64,000 nt of DNA from HR10 sp964615335 (lineage in GTDB: Bacteria > Acidobacteriota > Blastocatellia > HR10), in NCBI GenBank assembly GCA_964615335.1, contig CAZTMT010000007.1, positions 1-64,000 of the forward strand, given 5' to 3'. The first letter of the stretch is position 1. Each line of letters starts with the position of its first letter. Below, one piece after another: positions 1 to 8,684 of the stretch. A program made the position numbers and the translations under genes. Under the pieces are notes generated by a model that was not told the DNA's origin, did not search any database, and worked only from the letters and a program-made list of their open reading frames with translations.

Positions 1-423
1 GACATCTTTCCACAGAAAGCCCCCGAAGGGGGCGACAGAGAATAGCCTAGGGCGTAAGCCCTAGGGAACCGTGAGCCCAAAATTTTCTCAAGAGCCCCCG
101 AAGGGGGCGACACATCGGGCGGCCACCCAACCGGTCTGGTTCACACACGCCAGGCCATCACATTGGGAGATACACGAACGTCGTCCTTCGATTCGTCAGG
201 CTTCTGACCCGGTGTGCCGCCCGCTCGCGCGGGCTCGGGGATAATTGGGGACCTCGTTTCCTGGGGTTCCGCTGCCGCTCCACCCCAGGCTATTTTCTGT
301 CGCCCTCTTCGAGGGCTCTTTGCGGAATGGGGTTCGGTCCCAATGGGGTTTCGCTGCTGCCCCCCTGGGGTTCCGCTTCGCGTCACCCCGGGCTATTTTC
401 TGTTGCCTGCTGCAGCAGGCTCT
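1..423. repeat. Palindromic repeat array, left copy
   Basis: No gene is supported here. The stretch holds units of an interspersed repeat of about 55 bases, each with two inverted-repeat stems: a CCCCC-GAA-GGGGG stem and a CCYRGG...CCYRGG stem either side of an AGAATAGCC-type core. Units lie at about 17-70 and 92-116 in one orientation and at about 262-318 and 366-424 in the other. A fifth, degraded unit lies at about 446-494 inside the 3' end of the kinase gene. The part from about 108 to 330 recurs in inverted orientation at about 8556-8773. A possible frame at 141-386 on the minus strand is made only of repeat sequence and is not called as a gene. Confidence 0.8.
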
Positions 424-2628
424 CTAGCGAGGTTTGGTCTCAAACGAGGTTTCCGCTGGCGCTCCACGCTCTGTCGCTTTCTTGGAGGGCTCTTTTGGCT
501 TCTTTCGTTTTTTCTCGAGCATCTTCAGGTGATTTCGTGCGACGGTGGCATAAGGACCCGACGTGCATCGCTGGAAAGCTTCCCATGCCGCTTCGTATTC
601 TCCCCGTCGTTCGTGCACCAGGCCGATCAGGTAATAGATGTCCGGATTCGCCGGATCGCGCTCGCGCGCTTTCACATACTCTCGAAGCGCTTCCTCGTAT
701 CGGTGAGCCGCGAAATGTTCATTCCCCAGACGCACATGCTCGGCGACGGTCAATGCCGGGCTCGCTGTCTCCTCAACGCGAGCAGATGGCTCTTTGACGG
801 GCGTCGCTTCGGATGCCGAGCCGGTCTGAGAGGGAGGGGTTGGGGGCGCAGCCACGGGAGAAGAACGACGAACGCGCGGAGGGACCGATGCCGCATCTTC
901 AGGGGATCGCTTTACCAGCGGAGCTTCCGCCGGAGGAGGCGATGCGCGCTCGGGCGCCACGCTCCTGGAAGAAGACTCAGGAGAAGGAGGCTCAGGGCGA
1001 GGCGAAAGCGTTCGCTCGGCTCTCCACCAGAGGGCAAGACCGGCAAGCCCAAGGAGCACCAAGCTGGCCGCGAGCCACTGCCCGGAGCGCGCCTTGAGTG
1101 AAAGGATGCGCGTGGCTTTCTGCGTCGTCGGCGAGGGAGCGATCGGTGCGGTGACAGCGTCGGCGATCGTCTGGAAGTTCGGCGGCACATCGGCGGAAGC
1201 AGGTCTTGAAACCCTTCGATCCGGCGTTGGAGATGCGCTCTCTCTCCTGGTCCATGCTAGGCGAAGCCCGCGCCAGCCTGGAAGACGACGCCGACGCAGC
1301 GAGAGCATCAGAGAAGCGATCTCCCCCGGGACGACGGTACATTCGACGCGAGTCAGAACATACCAGGGGTGCCGCACGGTGATCCGGTGCTGGCCCGCAG
1401 GAATTCGCTCCAGGAGGCACGACCCGCGCTCGTCGGTCACTCCGACGCGCTCTCCATCCAAAAGGACTTCGGCCTGCGCCACAGCGCAGTGCACAATTAC
1501 GCTGCCCACGCGCTGGGGTGTCAACGTGATCCGGAGCGTACGCTCTTCCCCTGGTTCCAGGTGAACCGAGCCGCGCCACGGATGATGCCGGGCCGATTCC
1601 ACCTCCAGCAGATGCGCGCGGGGGCTGAGCCCTTCGATCTCCCACTCTCCCGTGGCATCGGTCCGCCCGACATATCGTCCATCCACATAGATGAGCGCTC
1701 CGGCAATGCCCGTTTGGCTGATCGCTTCCTCGCATCGGAGGCGCAGTCTTGCGGACTTCACCCCCACAGCCTGTCGAAAGGCGCGCGCCATCTCCAGCGC
1801 TGAGGAAAAACGATCCTCGGGATTCTTCGCCAGAGCCCGCAAGAGCACCTCCTCGACAGCCCCGGAGAGATCCGGGCGAAAGAGCCGGGGCGCAGGCGGC
1901 GCCTCGTGCAGATGTCCGTAGATGATCCGCTCGACGGACTCGGCCTCAAAGGGGAGGCGCCCTGTGAGCATCTGATAGGTGACGACCCCAAGGCTGTAGA
2001 TATCCGACCGATGGTCAATGCTCGCCCCCAGACGGAACTGTTCCGGAGAGGCATAATGCCACGTCCCCATCGCGCGACTGACGCGCGCATCCGCTGTGTG
2101 CGCGAGGGCTTTGGCGATCCCGAAATCGAGGATCTTCACCATGGGCTCGCCCCGATGATCAGTGAGGAGCATGAGATTGCTGGGCTTCACATCCCGATGG
2201 ACAAGGCCGCGCGCATGAGCATGGGCAAGGGCTTCGGCGATTTGGTCCAGAAGCAACGCCACCTGATCCACGGGCAGAGGCCCTTTCTGTCGCAACTCAG
2301 CTTCCAGCGTGCGTCCTGCGAGCCACTCCATGACGAGGAAGGGCAAGCCGTCAGCCGCCAGGGCCGCATCCGTCACTCTGACGATATAAGGATGATCCAG
2401 TCCCACAGTAGCCTTCGCTTCTTTGAGGAAGATCTCGACCATCTCCGGCTGAGCCAGAGCCAGATCTGGCTTGAGGACCTTCACGGCGACCGTCGCGGTC
2501 GTCACCACATGGCGCGCCCGGTAGACGACACTCATCCCCCCGATGCCCACCAGCTCTTCCAGGTAATACCGCTGGGCCAGCAGGGTCCCGGTCAGGCCAT
2601 AGGGGTCGCGCTTCTTTTGTCGCTCCAT
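424..2628 (-). CDS. Ser/Thr protein kinase with PEGA and TPR domains
   Basis: A membrane-anchored eukaryotic-type protein kinase of 734 residues. The kinase domain spans about 22-288, with glycine loop GIGGMSVVY (28-36), ATP lysine K50, catalytic HRD (144-146), DFG (168-170) and ASPEQ in the activation segment, so it looks active. Two PEGA beta-sandwich domains follow (about 309-372 and 375-443). A linker and one membrane segment (about 515-536) come next, then a Pro/Ser-rich stretch and TPR repeats (about 627-705) that would lie across the membrane. PEGA domains in this position usually sense the envelope. The start has a GAGGGAG site 5 bases upstream. The last 14 or so residues are read from a degraded unit of the neighbouring repeat array, so the native C-terminus was probably replaced. 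It is divergent from mtgA. The substrate is unknown. Confidence 0.93.
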   Translation of the reverse strand: MERQKKRDPYGLTGTLLAQRYYLEELVGIGGMSVVYRARHVVTTATVAVKVLKPDLALAQPEMVEIFLKEAKATVGLDHPYIVRVTDAALAADGLPFLVMEWLAGRTLEAELRQKGPLPVDQVALLLDQIAEALAHAHARGLVHRDVKPSNLMLLTDHRGEPMVKILDFGIAKALAHTADARVSRAMGTWHYASPEQFRLGASIDHRSDIYSLGVVTYQMLTGRLPFEAESVERIIYGHLHEAPPAPRLFRPDLSGAVEEVLLRALAKNPEDRFSSALEMARAFRQAVGVKSARLRLRCEEAISQTGIAGALIYVDGRYVGRTDATGEWEIEGLSPRAHLLEVESARHHPWRGSVHLEPGEERTLRITLTPQRVGSVIVHCAVAQAEVLLDGERVGVTDERGSCLLERIPAGQHRITVRHPWYVLTRVECTVVPGEIASLMLSLRRRRLPGWRGLRLAWTRRESASPTPDRRVSRPASADVPPNFQTIADAVTAPIAPSPTTQKATRILSLKARSGQWLAASLVLLGLAGLALWWRAERTLSPRPEPPSPESSSRSVAPERASPPPAEAPLVKRSPEDAASVPPRVRRSSPVAAPPTPPSQTGSASEATPVKEPSARVEETASPALTVAEHVRLGNEHFAAHRYEEALREYVKARERDPANPDIYYLIGLVHERRGEYEAAWEAFQRCTSGPYATVARNHLKMLEKKRKKPKEPSKKATERGAPAETSFETKPR

Positions 2629-2813
2629 CTCTACTCCCTCTTCGTCCGGAGGAATCCAAGAGTACGGCAGAGCAAAGGCAAAGGCAAGGGTCTTCGGCGC
2701 TGGGGCGTGCCGAAGCCTCCTTCCGCCATGCCTTCCCTTTGCTCATTCTCCCCGGATCGTGATAAAAAAGCGATGCCGGACGAGAACGAACCGCGCGCGA
2801 GGTGAGACCACCC

Positions 2814-3596
2814 ATGCGCGAGCGCCAGAAGAAAACGCGTCGGAAGAGGATGAGAATGTGGATCCGCCGGGCGATCGGCCTGATCCTGCTCGGGCTTCTG
2901 GTCTACCACAGCTTCATCTTCTTTCAGGTTCTCCGCCTGCGGCGAACCAATCCCGGGATGACGGCCCTCATGCGAGAGCGCGCCCAGCAGGCGCGCGCCC
3001 AAGGGAAGATGCCCCGACGGGTGCAGATCTGGATCCCCTACGAGCGCATCTCTCCTCATCTGGTGCGCGCAGTCCTGGCCGGAGAAGACCCCCGTTTCTT
3101 CGTCCACCACGGCTTCGATTGGGACCAGATCCGAGAGGCGCTTCGGGAGAACCTCGAAGAAGGAGAGATCGTGCGCGGCGCCTCGACGATCACCCAACAG
3201 TTGGCGAAAAACCTCTTTCTCTCCACAGCGCGCAATCCGCTGCGCAAGCTCCACGAGGCCGTCATCACGGTGGAGCTGGAAATGGTTCTGGGGAAGCGGC
3301 GCATCCTGGAACTCTATCTGAACGTCATCGAGTGGGGAGATGGGATCTACGGGGTGGAAGCTGCCGCTCGCCATTATTTCGGCCTCTCGGCTGCCGCCCT
3401 CACGCCGGAGCAGGCGGCTTTTCTGGCGGCCATCATCCCCAATCCGCGGGAGACCTACAACCCGGCCAAATACCCTCAGCGGGTCGAGCGCCGCCGCCGG
3501 ATCATTCAACGCCGCATGCGATGGGTTATTCTCCCCAACCTTCTCTCCCGCGCGTTTTTCCATCTTGACTCCCCGCGCGATCGGGAGTACGCTTAA
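2814..3596 (+). CDS. mtgA: Monofunctional peptidoglycan glycosyltransferase
   Basis: Glycosyltransferase family 51 enzyme that polymerises lipid II into glycan strands at the inner membrane. At 260 residues it has the length of the monofunctional MtgA class and no transpeptidase domain. One membrane anchor lies at about 16-39. The catalytic glutamate is E91 in the AGEDPRFF motif, followed by the second family motif GASTITQQLAKNLF (122-135) and a KRRILELYLN block. The ATG at 2814 is preferred over a GTG at 2802 because GAGGTGAG lies 7 bases before it. It is divergently arranged with the kinase gene, and a shared promoter region of about 185 bases separates them. Confidence 0.95.
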   Translation: MRERQKKTRRKRMRMWIRRAIGLILLGLLVYHSFIFFQVLRLRRTNPGMTALMRERAQQARAQGKMPRRVQIWIPYERISPHLVRAVLAGEDPRFFVHHGFDWDQIREALRENLEEGEIVRGASTITQQLAKNLFLSTARNPLRKLHEAVITVELEMVLGKRRILELYLNVIEWGDGIYGVEAAARHYFGLSAAALTPEQAAFLAAIIPNPRETYNPAKYPQRVERRRRIIQRRMRWVILPNLLSRAFFHLDSPRDREYA

Positions 3597-3796
3597 ACCT
3601 TCGCACGCGCCACTGGGTGTTTGCGATTCGAATCTTGTCGGCGAAGTATTCGCGGGCGTCGCCACGAGAAAAGGACCCCTCGATACTCCGAAGGCAAGAG
3701 AGATTTCGAAGCCTCGTGCGCAGAGCGTGAAGCCTTCGCGCTTCTTCCGCCCGGCGCAAGGAGCTTCTGAAACGAGAATAGTGCAGAGGAGACTGT

Positions 3797-4144
3797 ATGT
3801 CCGTAAAACTTTATGTCGGGAATTTGCCCTACAGTGCGACCAGCCAGGACTTGGAAGACCTCTTCAGGCCCTTTGGCCCCGTCCTCTCCAGCTACGTGAT
3901 CACCGATCGCGCCACCGGACGCTCTCGCGGATTTGGATTCGTTGAGCTGGCCTCCGCTGAAGCCGCCGAGGCCGCCATCAGCCAACTGAACGAACGGGAG
4001 TATGAAGGTCGGACACTGATCGTCAACGAAGCTCGGCCCAAACCGGAGCGCTCTCCCAATCAGTTCGGATACGAACGGGGAGGGGGACCCTCCCGAGGAG
4101 GACGCCGTCCTCCGCGCGGATCGGGCCGATCCCCACGATGGTGA
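3797..4144 (+). CDS. RRM-domain RNA-binding protein
   Basis: A single RNA-recognition motif protein of 115 residues. RNP2 is LYVGNL (5-10) and RNP1 is RGFGFVEL (44-51), with the aromatic residues that stack on RNA bases. The RRM fills about 4-80 and is followed by a short Gly/Arg/Pro/Ser-rich tail (RGG-like), as in the Rbp proteins of cyanobacteria and many environmental Gram-negatives. These are cytosolic, often cold- or stress-responsive, and bind single-stranded RNA. The start is set by GAGGAG 6 bases upstream. The gene stands alone, with about 200 bases free upstream and 150 downstream. The RNA target cannot be inferred. Confidence 0.93.
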   Translation: MSVKLYVGNLPYSATSQDLEDLFRPFGPVLSSYVITDRATGRSRGFGFVELASAEAAEAAISQLNEREYEGRTLIVNEARPKPERSPNQFGYERGGGPSRGGRRPPRGSGRSPRW

Positions 4145-4253
4145 TCCCAAGCGCTTCTGATTGAGCGCGAGGCCTTCCCGCACCGGCTGCCTATCCCCCA
4201 GGTTCGGCCGCGCAAGAGCTGGGGGCTATCCCGCGCGCCGTCTCTGCGTCTCG

Positions 4254-4280
4254 TTGACAGTCGCTCACCGAGAGTGCTAG
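4254..4280 (+). promoter_or_regulatory. CIRCE-like HrcA operator overlapping the grpE promoter
   Basis: The sequence TTGACAGTC, nine bases, then GAGTGCTAG matches the CIRCE consensus TTAGCACTC-N9-GAGTGCTAA at 14 of 18 arm positions, with the right arm 8 of 9 and the spacer exactly nine. The left arm is also a perfect -35 box (TTGACA, 4254-4259). A weak -10 (TAGCTT, about 4278-4283) overlaps the right arm, so bound HrcA would block RNA polymerase. The site lies 12 bases before the grpE ATG. No hrcA, dnaK or dnaJ is in the window. Confidence 0.65.
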
Positions 4281-4291
4281 CTTTAAACATC

Positions 4292-5002
4292 ATGAACGCG
4301 CACGGGGAGGATATGGAGGAGAGAAGCACACGCCGTATTCCCATCCGGTTCGCCCAGAGTGAAGAGACTCCCTCGGACTATCCGGCCCGACCGCACACGA
4401 GCGAAAAGATGGCGGCGGAACCGGAGATCACCGAACTGGATGCGACGATTCAAGAGATCGGACAGGACCTGCTCGCCGCCAGCCCTTCGGAGGAAGCGAC
4501 CGCAGCACGGCCTGCCGAATCTCCCTCTGAGATCGCCCGCCTTCACGAGGAGAAACAAGCCCTCTATGAGAGGATGATTCGCCTGGCGGCCGAATTCGAG
4601 AACTATCGCAAGCGCATCGAACGCGACCGGGAACGCATGCGGGAGGAGATCGTCGCCGAAGTCCTCACCCAGCTTCTGCCCATTGTGGATGACTTCGAGC
4701 GCGCGCTGGAAGGGGCGAAATGGTTGCGCGAGATAGACGGACTGCTCCAGGGGTTAGATCTGATCTATCGTCGGCTCCTGGAAGTACTGGCCCGCTTCAA
4801 CGTGCGTCCCATCGAAAGTCTCGGACGCCCATTTGACCCCATGCGTCACGAAGCCCTCGCTGTCGAGCCGACCGACGAGTACCCGGAGAACACGATCCTG
4901 GACGAATATCAACGCGGATACATGATGGGCGATCGCCTGTTGCGCCCGGCGCGCGTCAAAGTGGCCGTTCGTCCCACCTCGGGGACCTCCTCGAAGTCCT
5001 GA
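4292..5002 (+). CDS. grpE: Nucleotide exchange factor GrpE
   Basis: Cochaperone that releases ADP from DnaK. The protein is about 236 residues. A variable acidic N-terminus (1-80) is followed by a long coiled coil (about 90-150, with the family block ENYRKRIERDR) and the C-terminal beta domain ending in the GRPFDPMRHEAL and GYMMGDRLLRPARVKVA motifs typical of GrpE. The ATG at 4292 is chosen because an upstream GTG (4274) lies inside the CIRCE-like operator. An internal ATG at 4313 is also possible but has GGGGAGG only 2 bases before it. With the predicted -10 at about 4278-4283, the transcript would be leaderless at 4292. It is not linked to dnaK here. Confidence 0.93.
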   Translation: MNAHGEDMEERSTRRIPIRFAQSEETPSDYPARPHTSEKMAAEPEITELDATIQEIGQDLLAASPSEEATAARPAESPSEIARLHEEKQALYERMIRLAAEFENYRKRIERDRERMREEIVAEVLTQLLPIVDDFERALEGAKWLREIDGLLQGLDLIYRRLLEVLARFNVRPIESLGRPFDPMRHEALAVEPTDEYPENTILDEYQRGYMMGDRLLRPARVKVAVRPTSGTSSKS

Positions 5003-5063
5003 AAGAGCATCCCGTCGTACTTCCTTCTCGCTTCGCCCCCGCCTGGATTCGCACAAGGCCGTA

Positions 5064-6314
5064 TCAGAGCAAGCGCTCGTACAGCAGCGCGAGTGCCGCC
5101 TGAGCGGCCAGCTCGCGAATGCGGGCGCGATCTCCCGGGAACCAGTGACGATGGCTCTCGGTATGAACATCATCGGCCAGTCCGACGAAGACCACTCCCA
5201 CGGGAGTCTCCGACGTTCCTCCTTCCGGTCCGGCGACCCCGGTGACGGACACTCCGATCGTGGCCCCCAGGCGTTCTTTCACACCGCGGGCCATGGCTTC
5301 AGCGACCTCAGCGCTCACCGCTCCTCGCACCTTCAGAAGATCCGCCGACAGGCCTAACAGCTCCCGCTTGGCCTCATCCGAGTAGGCGGTGATCCCCCCC
5401 CGGAAGTACTGCGAGCTTCCCGGGACGTCGGTCAAGCGCTTGGCGATCAAGCCTCCGGTCACGCTCTCGGCGACGGCGACCGTATAGCGCTTGATCACGC
5501 AGAGCCGTCCGATCACTTCCTCCAAAGACTCTCCCCGCGTCGTGAAGACACGCGCTCCGAGCGCCTGCTCGATCTGATCCGACAGCTCGTCCAGCCGCTG
5601 CTCGATCTCCTCCTCGGTCGTGCCGCTGGCGGTCAGGTGAATCTCGATCCCGGCGGTCGTCGCCAGAATCGTCGTCTGCGGATTCGCATAGCGCGTGTAG
5701 ATTGGAGCGATCGCCTGATCCACGGCGGACTCGCTCATGCCGGCCACCCGGAGCGTGCGACGCCGCATCTTGATCCCCCCGGCCAGCGGCTCCAGTAACG
5801 GCATGACCTCGCTCTCGAACATGGCCTGCATCTCCGAAGGAGGTCCCGGTAAGGCGATGATCACACATTCGCCTTGTTCGAGAAACATCCCCGGCGCCGT
5901 GCCATACCGATTCTCCAGCACCACAGCCCCTTCCAGCACGAGCGCCTGTCGCTCGTTGATCTTGGGCATCGTGAGTCCGCGACGGGCGAAGCGCTCCCGA
6001 ATCCGCTCCAGAACCTGTTCATCGAGAACCAAGGAGCGTCCGAGCGCGCGCGCGAGCGCCTTGCGCGTCACATCATCCTCGGTGGGACCTAATCCCCCCG
6101 TGAGCACAAGAATCTCCGAGCGCGTGAGCGCCTCGCGAACAAGGCGTTCCAAAAGAGCTTCATCGTCCCCCACGATCACCTTCACGCCGACTTCGATCCC
6201 CAGAGCGTTCAAGCGCTCGGTCAACCAAAGAGAGTTCGTGTCCACACGAAAGGGCGTCAGCAACTCCGATCCCACGGCCATGATCTCCGCCCGTCGGGGC
6301 CGCGCGGGCTTCAT
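5064..6314 (-). CDS. cinA: CinA: nicotinamide-nucleotide amidohydrolase
   Basis: A 416-residue CinA family protein. The N-terminal molybdopterin-binding-like domain (about 8-175) carries the GGLGPTEDDVT motif and in this family acts as an ADP-ribose pyrophosphatase. The C-terminal CinA domain (about 255-415) has VAVAESVTGG and the GGITAYSDEAK block and deamidates NMN back to nicotinate mononucleotide, salvaging NAD. Length and both domains are normal. It is the last gene of the minus-strand run rimO-pgpA-cinA, starting 12 bases after pgpA. It faces grpE across a 61-base gap in which I see no clear terminator. Confidence 0.95.
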   Translation of the reverse strand: MKPARPRRAEIMAVGSELLTPFRVDTNSLWLTERLNALGIEVGVKVIVGDDEALLERLVREALTRSEILVLTGGLGPTEDDVTRKALARALGRSLVLDEQVLERIRERFARRGLTMPKINERQALVLEGAVVLENRYGTAPGMFLEQGECVIIALPGPPSEMQAMFESEVMPLLEPLAGGIKMRRRTLRVAGMSESAVDQAIAPIYTRYANPQTTILATTAGIEIHLTASGTTEEEIEQRLDELSDQIEQALGARVFTTRGESLEEVIGRLCVIKRYTVAVAESVTGGLIAKRLTDVPGSSQYFRGGITAYSDEAKRELLGLSADLLKVRGAVSAEVAEAMARGVKERLGATIGVSVTGVAGPEGGTSETPVGVVFVGLADDVHTESHRHWFPGDRARIRELAAQAALALLYERLL

Positions 6315-6326
6315 CCCTTCCTCCTT

Positions 6327-6908
6327 TCAGGAAAGCAGCCGGCCAAAGAGCAGAGCCAGATCCAGCGTGAGTCCGGCATAAGCTCCGGCCAGCAGGTCAT
6401 CAGCCATGATACCCCAGCCTCCCCTCCACCGTTCCACACGCCTCAGAGGATACGGCTTCCCGATGTCGAAGAGGCGAAAGAGTCCGAAGCTCATCAGTCC
6501 CAGCCCCATTCCCTCCCCCGAGAAAGGGTCGCGTCCGCTGAAGACAATCAGAAGGGCGAGGAACTGACCGGCGATCTCGTCAATCACGATCTGAGGGGGA
6601 TCCATCCGGCTGAAGAACGGAAGCGCGCGAGAAGAGGCCCACAGGCCGACTCCCAGAAGAAGCACGGCGACGATCTCCGGCACGGCCGGTATTCCCAGGG
6701 TGTGCTCCACAGCGGTGCTGATCAGGAAAAGGCCCCACCCGAGGAGCGCTCCGACCGTTCCCGGAGCGCGCGGCACAAGACCGCTGGCCGCTCCCGTGGC
6801 GATCCACCAGGCCAGGTGATCTCCCAGAAACAGAGGGCGCGTTCGCTCCGAGACCCATCGGACGCGCGTTGTCTCCTCCGTGGCTTCCCGAATCGGTTTC
6901 TCTCTCAT
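6327..6908 (-). CDS. pgpA: Phosphatidylglycerophosphatase A
   Basis: A 193-residue inner-membrane enzyme of the PgpA family, which dephosphorylates phosphatidylglycerol phosphate to phosphatidylglycerol. The family blocks are visible: ATGAASGLVPRAPGTVGALLG near residue 35, a DPPQIVIDEIAGQFLALL segment with the conserved acidic residues, and FRLFDIGKPYPLRRVERWRGGWGIMADDLLAG near the C-terminus. Hydrophobic segments fit three or four membrane spans. It sits 21 bases after rimO and 12 before cinA, so the three are probably one transcript. Confidence 0.95.
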   Translation of the reverse strand: MREKPIREATEETTRVRWVSERTRPLFLGDHLAWWIATGAASGLVPRAPGTVGALLGWGLFLISTAVEHTLGIPAVPEIVAVLLLGVGLWASSRALPFFSRMDPPQIVIDEIAGQFLALLIVFSGRDPFSGEGMGLGLMSFGLFRLFDIGKPYPLRRVERWRGGWGIMADDLLAGAYAGLTLDLALLFGRLLS

Positions 6909-6929
6909 GGCGACTGCGGACGATCCCCC

Positions 6930-8414
6930 TCAGGCAGGAGGTGCCGTGCGCATCCGCCCGATCAGGTCGTACTGATGAATGCCCGTGATCTCCACAGGGA
7001 CGAAATCTCCCGGCCGCGGCAGCCGATCCCCTTCCCCTGCCGGAACGCTTCCCTCAAAGAGGACAAGACCATCAATTTCCGGGGCTTGCGAGGCCATGCG
7101 CCCGCGCAGCAACAAAAGATTCTGCCGCGCTTGCCCGGAGCCTTCCCGAGAGCCTTCGGTTGCGTCAGAGAGCCCGCCGCGCGCGCGGGCTTCGACATAC
7201 CCCTCGACCAGCACGTCCACAACTCGACCGATCCAGCGACGATTCCGCCGCCGGGCGATGCGCGCCTGCTCTTGAAGAAGCCGCTGCTGCCGCTCGCGTG
7301 CGACCTCTGGCGGAACCTTTCGCGAGAGCTCCGCAGCGGCTGTCCCCTCCTCATCCGAATAGAGGAACACGCCCACATAGTCGAACTCCACGGTGCGACA
7401 GAAGTCGAGCAGCTCGCGAAAATCGCGCTCCGTCTCTCCCGGAAATCCCACGATGAACGTCGTGCGCAGCGTCGCCTCCGGAATGCGCCGCCGAATGCGC
7501 TCCACCAGACGTTCCAGAGAGGATCGCGTTCCCCCTCTTCGCATGGCTCGCAACAGACGGGCGCTCACATGCTGTAACGGAATATCGAAGTACTTGCACA
7601 CTTTCTCCTCTTCGGCGATCGCATCGAGTAACGCATCGCTCACATGGTTCGGATAGCCGTACAGGAATCGAATCCACCGAAGCCCCTCGATCCGCGCCAG
7701 GGCGCGCAAGAGCGCCGCCAGCCCCTCTCGCATCCCCAGATCCACGCCATAGTGCGTCGTATCCTGAGCGATGAGAACCAATTCCCGAACGCCTCGGGCG
7801 ACAAGCTCCTCAGCCTCCCGGAGAAGAGAATCCAGCGGGCGACTCCGGAATGGACCTCGCAGCGCCGGGATGATGCAGAACGAACACAGGTGATCGCACC
7901 CCTCGGCGATCTTCAGATAAGCCGTATGGCGCGGCGTCGCCACCAGGCGCGGACGCGCGGGATCATCCAGATAGATGGGCACCTCCCATGAGGAGAGCCT
8001 CCGATCGCTCGTCGTCCGAGAGAGGACGGGAAGCGCGCGTTTTCGGCGGCGTGGCTCCCCGATCTCTCCGTCTCGACATATCTCAACGATGCGTTCGATC
8101 TCCTGCGTCCCCAAAAGCGCATCCACCTCGGGCAACTCGCGCAGCAAATGATCCCGATACCGCTCGGCCAGACATCCTGTGACAACGAGCTTGCGACAGC
8201 GCCCGGCGCGCTTCCATTGGGCCATCTCCAAAATCGCCTCAATGGACTCTCTCTTGGCCAGATCAATGAAGGCGCACGTGTTCACCACGAGAATGTCCGC
8301 CTCAGCCGCCTCCGCCGTCAGCGCAAACCCTTCGCGCACAAGAAGCCCCATCATGACTTCGCTGTCCACAAGATTCTTCGGGCACCCGAGACTGACAAAA
8401 CCCACCTTCGCCAT
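6930..8414 (-). CDS. rimO: Ribosomal protein S12 methylthiotransferase RimO
   Basis: Radical-SAM methylthiotransferase that modifies an aspartate of ribosomal protein S12. The N-terminal UPF0004 domain begins FVSLGCPKNLVDSEVM with its cluster cysteines. The radical-SAM cluster motif is CDHLCSFC, followed by IIPALRGPFRSRP. A C-terminal TRAM domain ends the protein. The ATG at 8414 gives 494 residues and starts exactly where RimO proteins start. The longer frame to 8558 is made of interspersed repeat sequence and is rejected. It heads the rimO-pgpA-cinA run, so the promoter must lie in or next to the repeat array. Confidence 0.95.
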   Translation of the reverse strand: MAKVGFVSLGCPKNLVDSEVMMGLLVREGFALTAEAAEADILVVNTCAFIDLAKRESIEAILEMAQWKRAGRCRKLVVTGCLAERYRDHLLRELPEVDALLGTQEIERIVEICRDGEIGEPRRRKRALPVLSRTTSDRRLSSWEVPIYLDDPARPRLVATPRHTAYLKIAEGCDHLCSFCIIPALRGPFRSRPLDSLLREAEELVARGVRELVLIAQDTTHYGVDLGMREGLAALLRALARIEGLRWIRFLYGYPNHVSDALLDAIAEEEKVCKYFDIPLQHVSARLLRAMRRGGTRSSLERLVERIRRRIPEATLRTTFIVGFPGETERDFRELLDFCRTVEFDYVGVFLYSDEEGTAAAELSRKVPPEVARERQQRLLQEQARIARRRNRRWIGRVVDVLVEGYVEARARGGLSDATEGSREGSGQARQNLLLLRGRMASQAPEIDGLVLFEGSVPAGEGDRLPRPGDFVPVEITGIHQYDLIGRMRTAPPA

Positions 8415-8684
8415 ACCCGGGCATAGTAAATCGAGCAGCCCGAGATTGTAAAGGGGACTGAAGAACCCCATTGAGATCAAACCCAATTCCGCAGAGAACC
8501 CTCGAAGAAAGCGACAGAGCCCGGGGTGGAGCACGGGCGGAACCCCCTGTAAGACCAAACCTCATTCCTCAAAGAGCCCTCGAAGAGGGCGACAGAGAAT
8601 AGCCTGGGGTGAAGCCCGAGCGGAACCCCAGGACACGGGGTCCCAATTATCCTTGAGCCCGCGCTCGGCGGGCGGCACACCGGG
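8415..8684. repeat. Palindromic repeat array, right copy
   Basis: Non-coding stretch carrying two repeat units (about 8495-8546 and 8573-8631) related to those at the left edge, in the opposite overall orientation. The similarity continues to about 8773, inside the 3' end of the truncated GAF-PAS frame. About 8556-8773 is the inverted counterpart of about 108-330, with near-identical blocks such as GGGTCAGAAGCC and GAATCGAAGGACG. Only scattered differences are seen by eye, so identity looks high. Confidence 0.8.

Noticed and set aside
141..386. 81-residue frame on the minus strand
   Set aside because: Composed entirely of the palindromic repeats; the inverted copy at the right array does not preserve the frame as a gene.
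3627..3640. TTCGAATC-like T-loop sequence suggesting a tRNA
   Set aside because: No acceptor stem or anticodon arm can be formed around it.
8415..8558. Longer start for rimO adding 48 residues
   Set aside because: The extra sequence is repeat-derived; all RimO motifs begin at the ATG at 8414.
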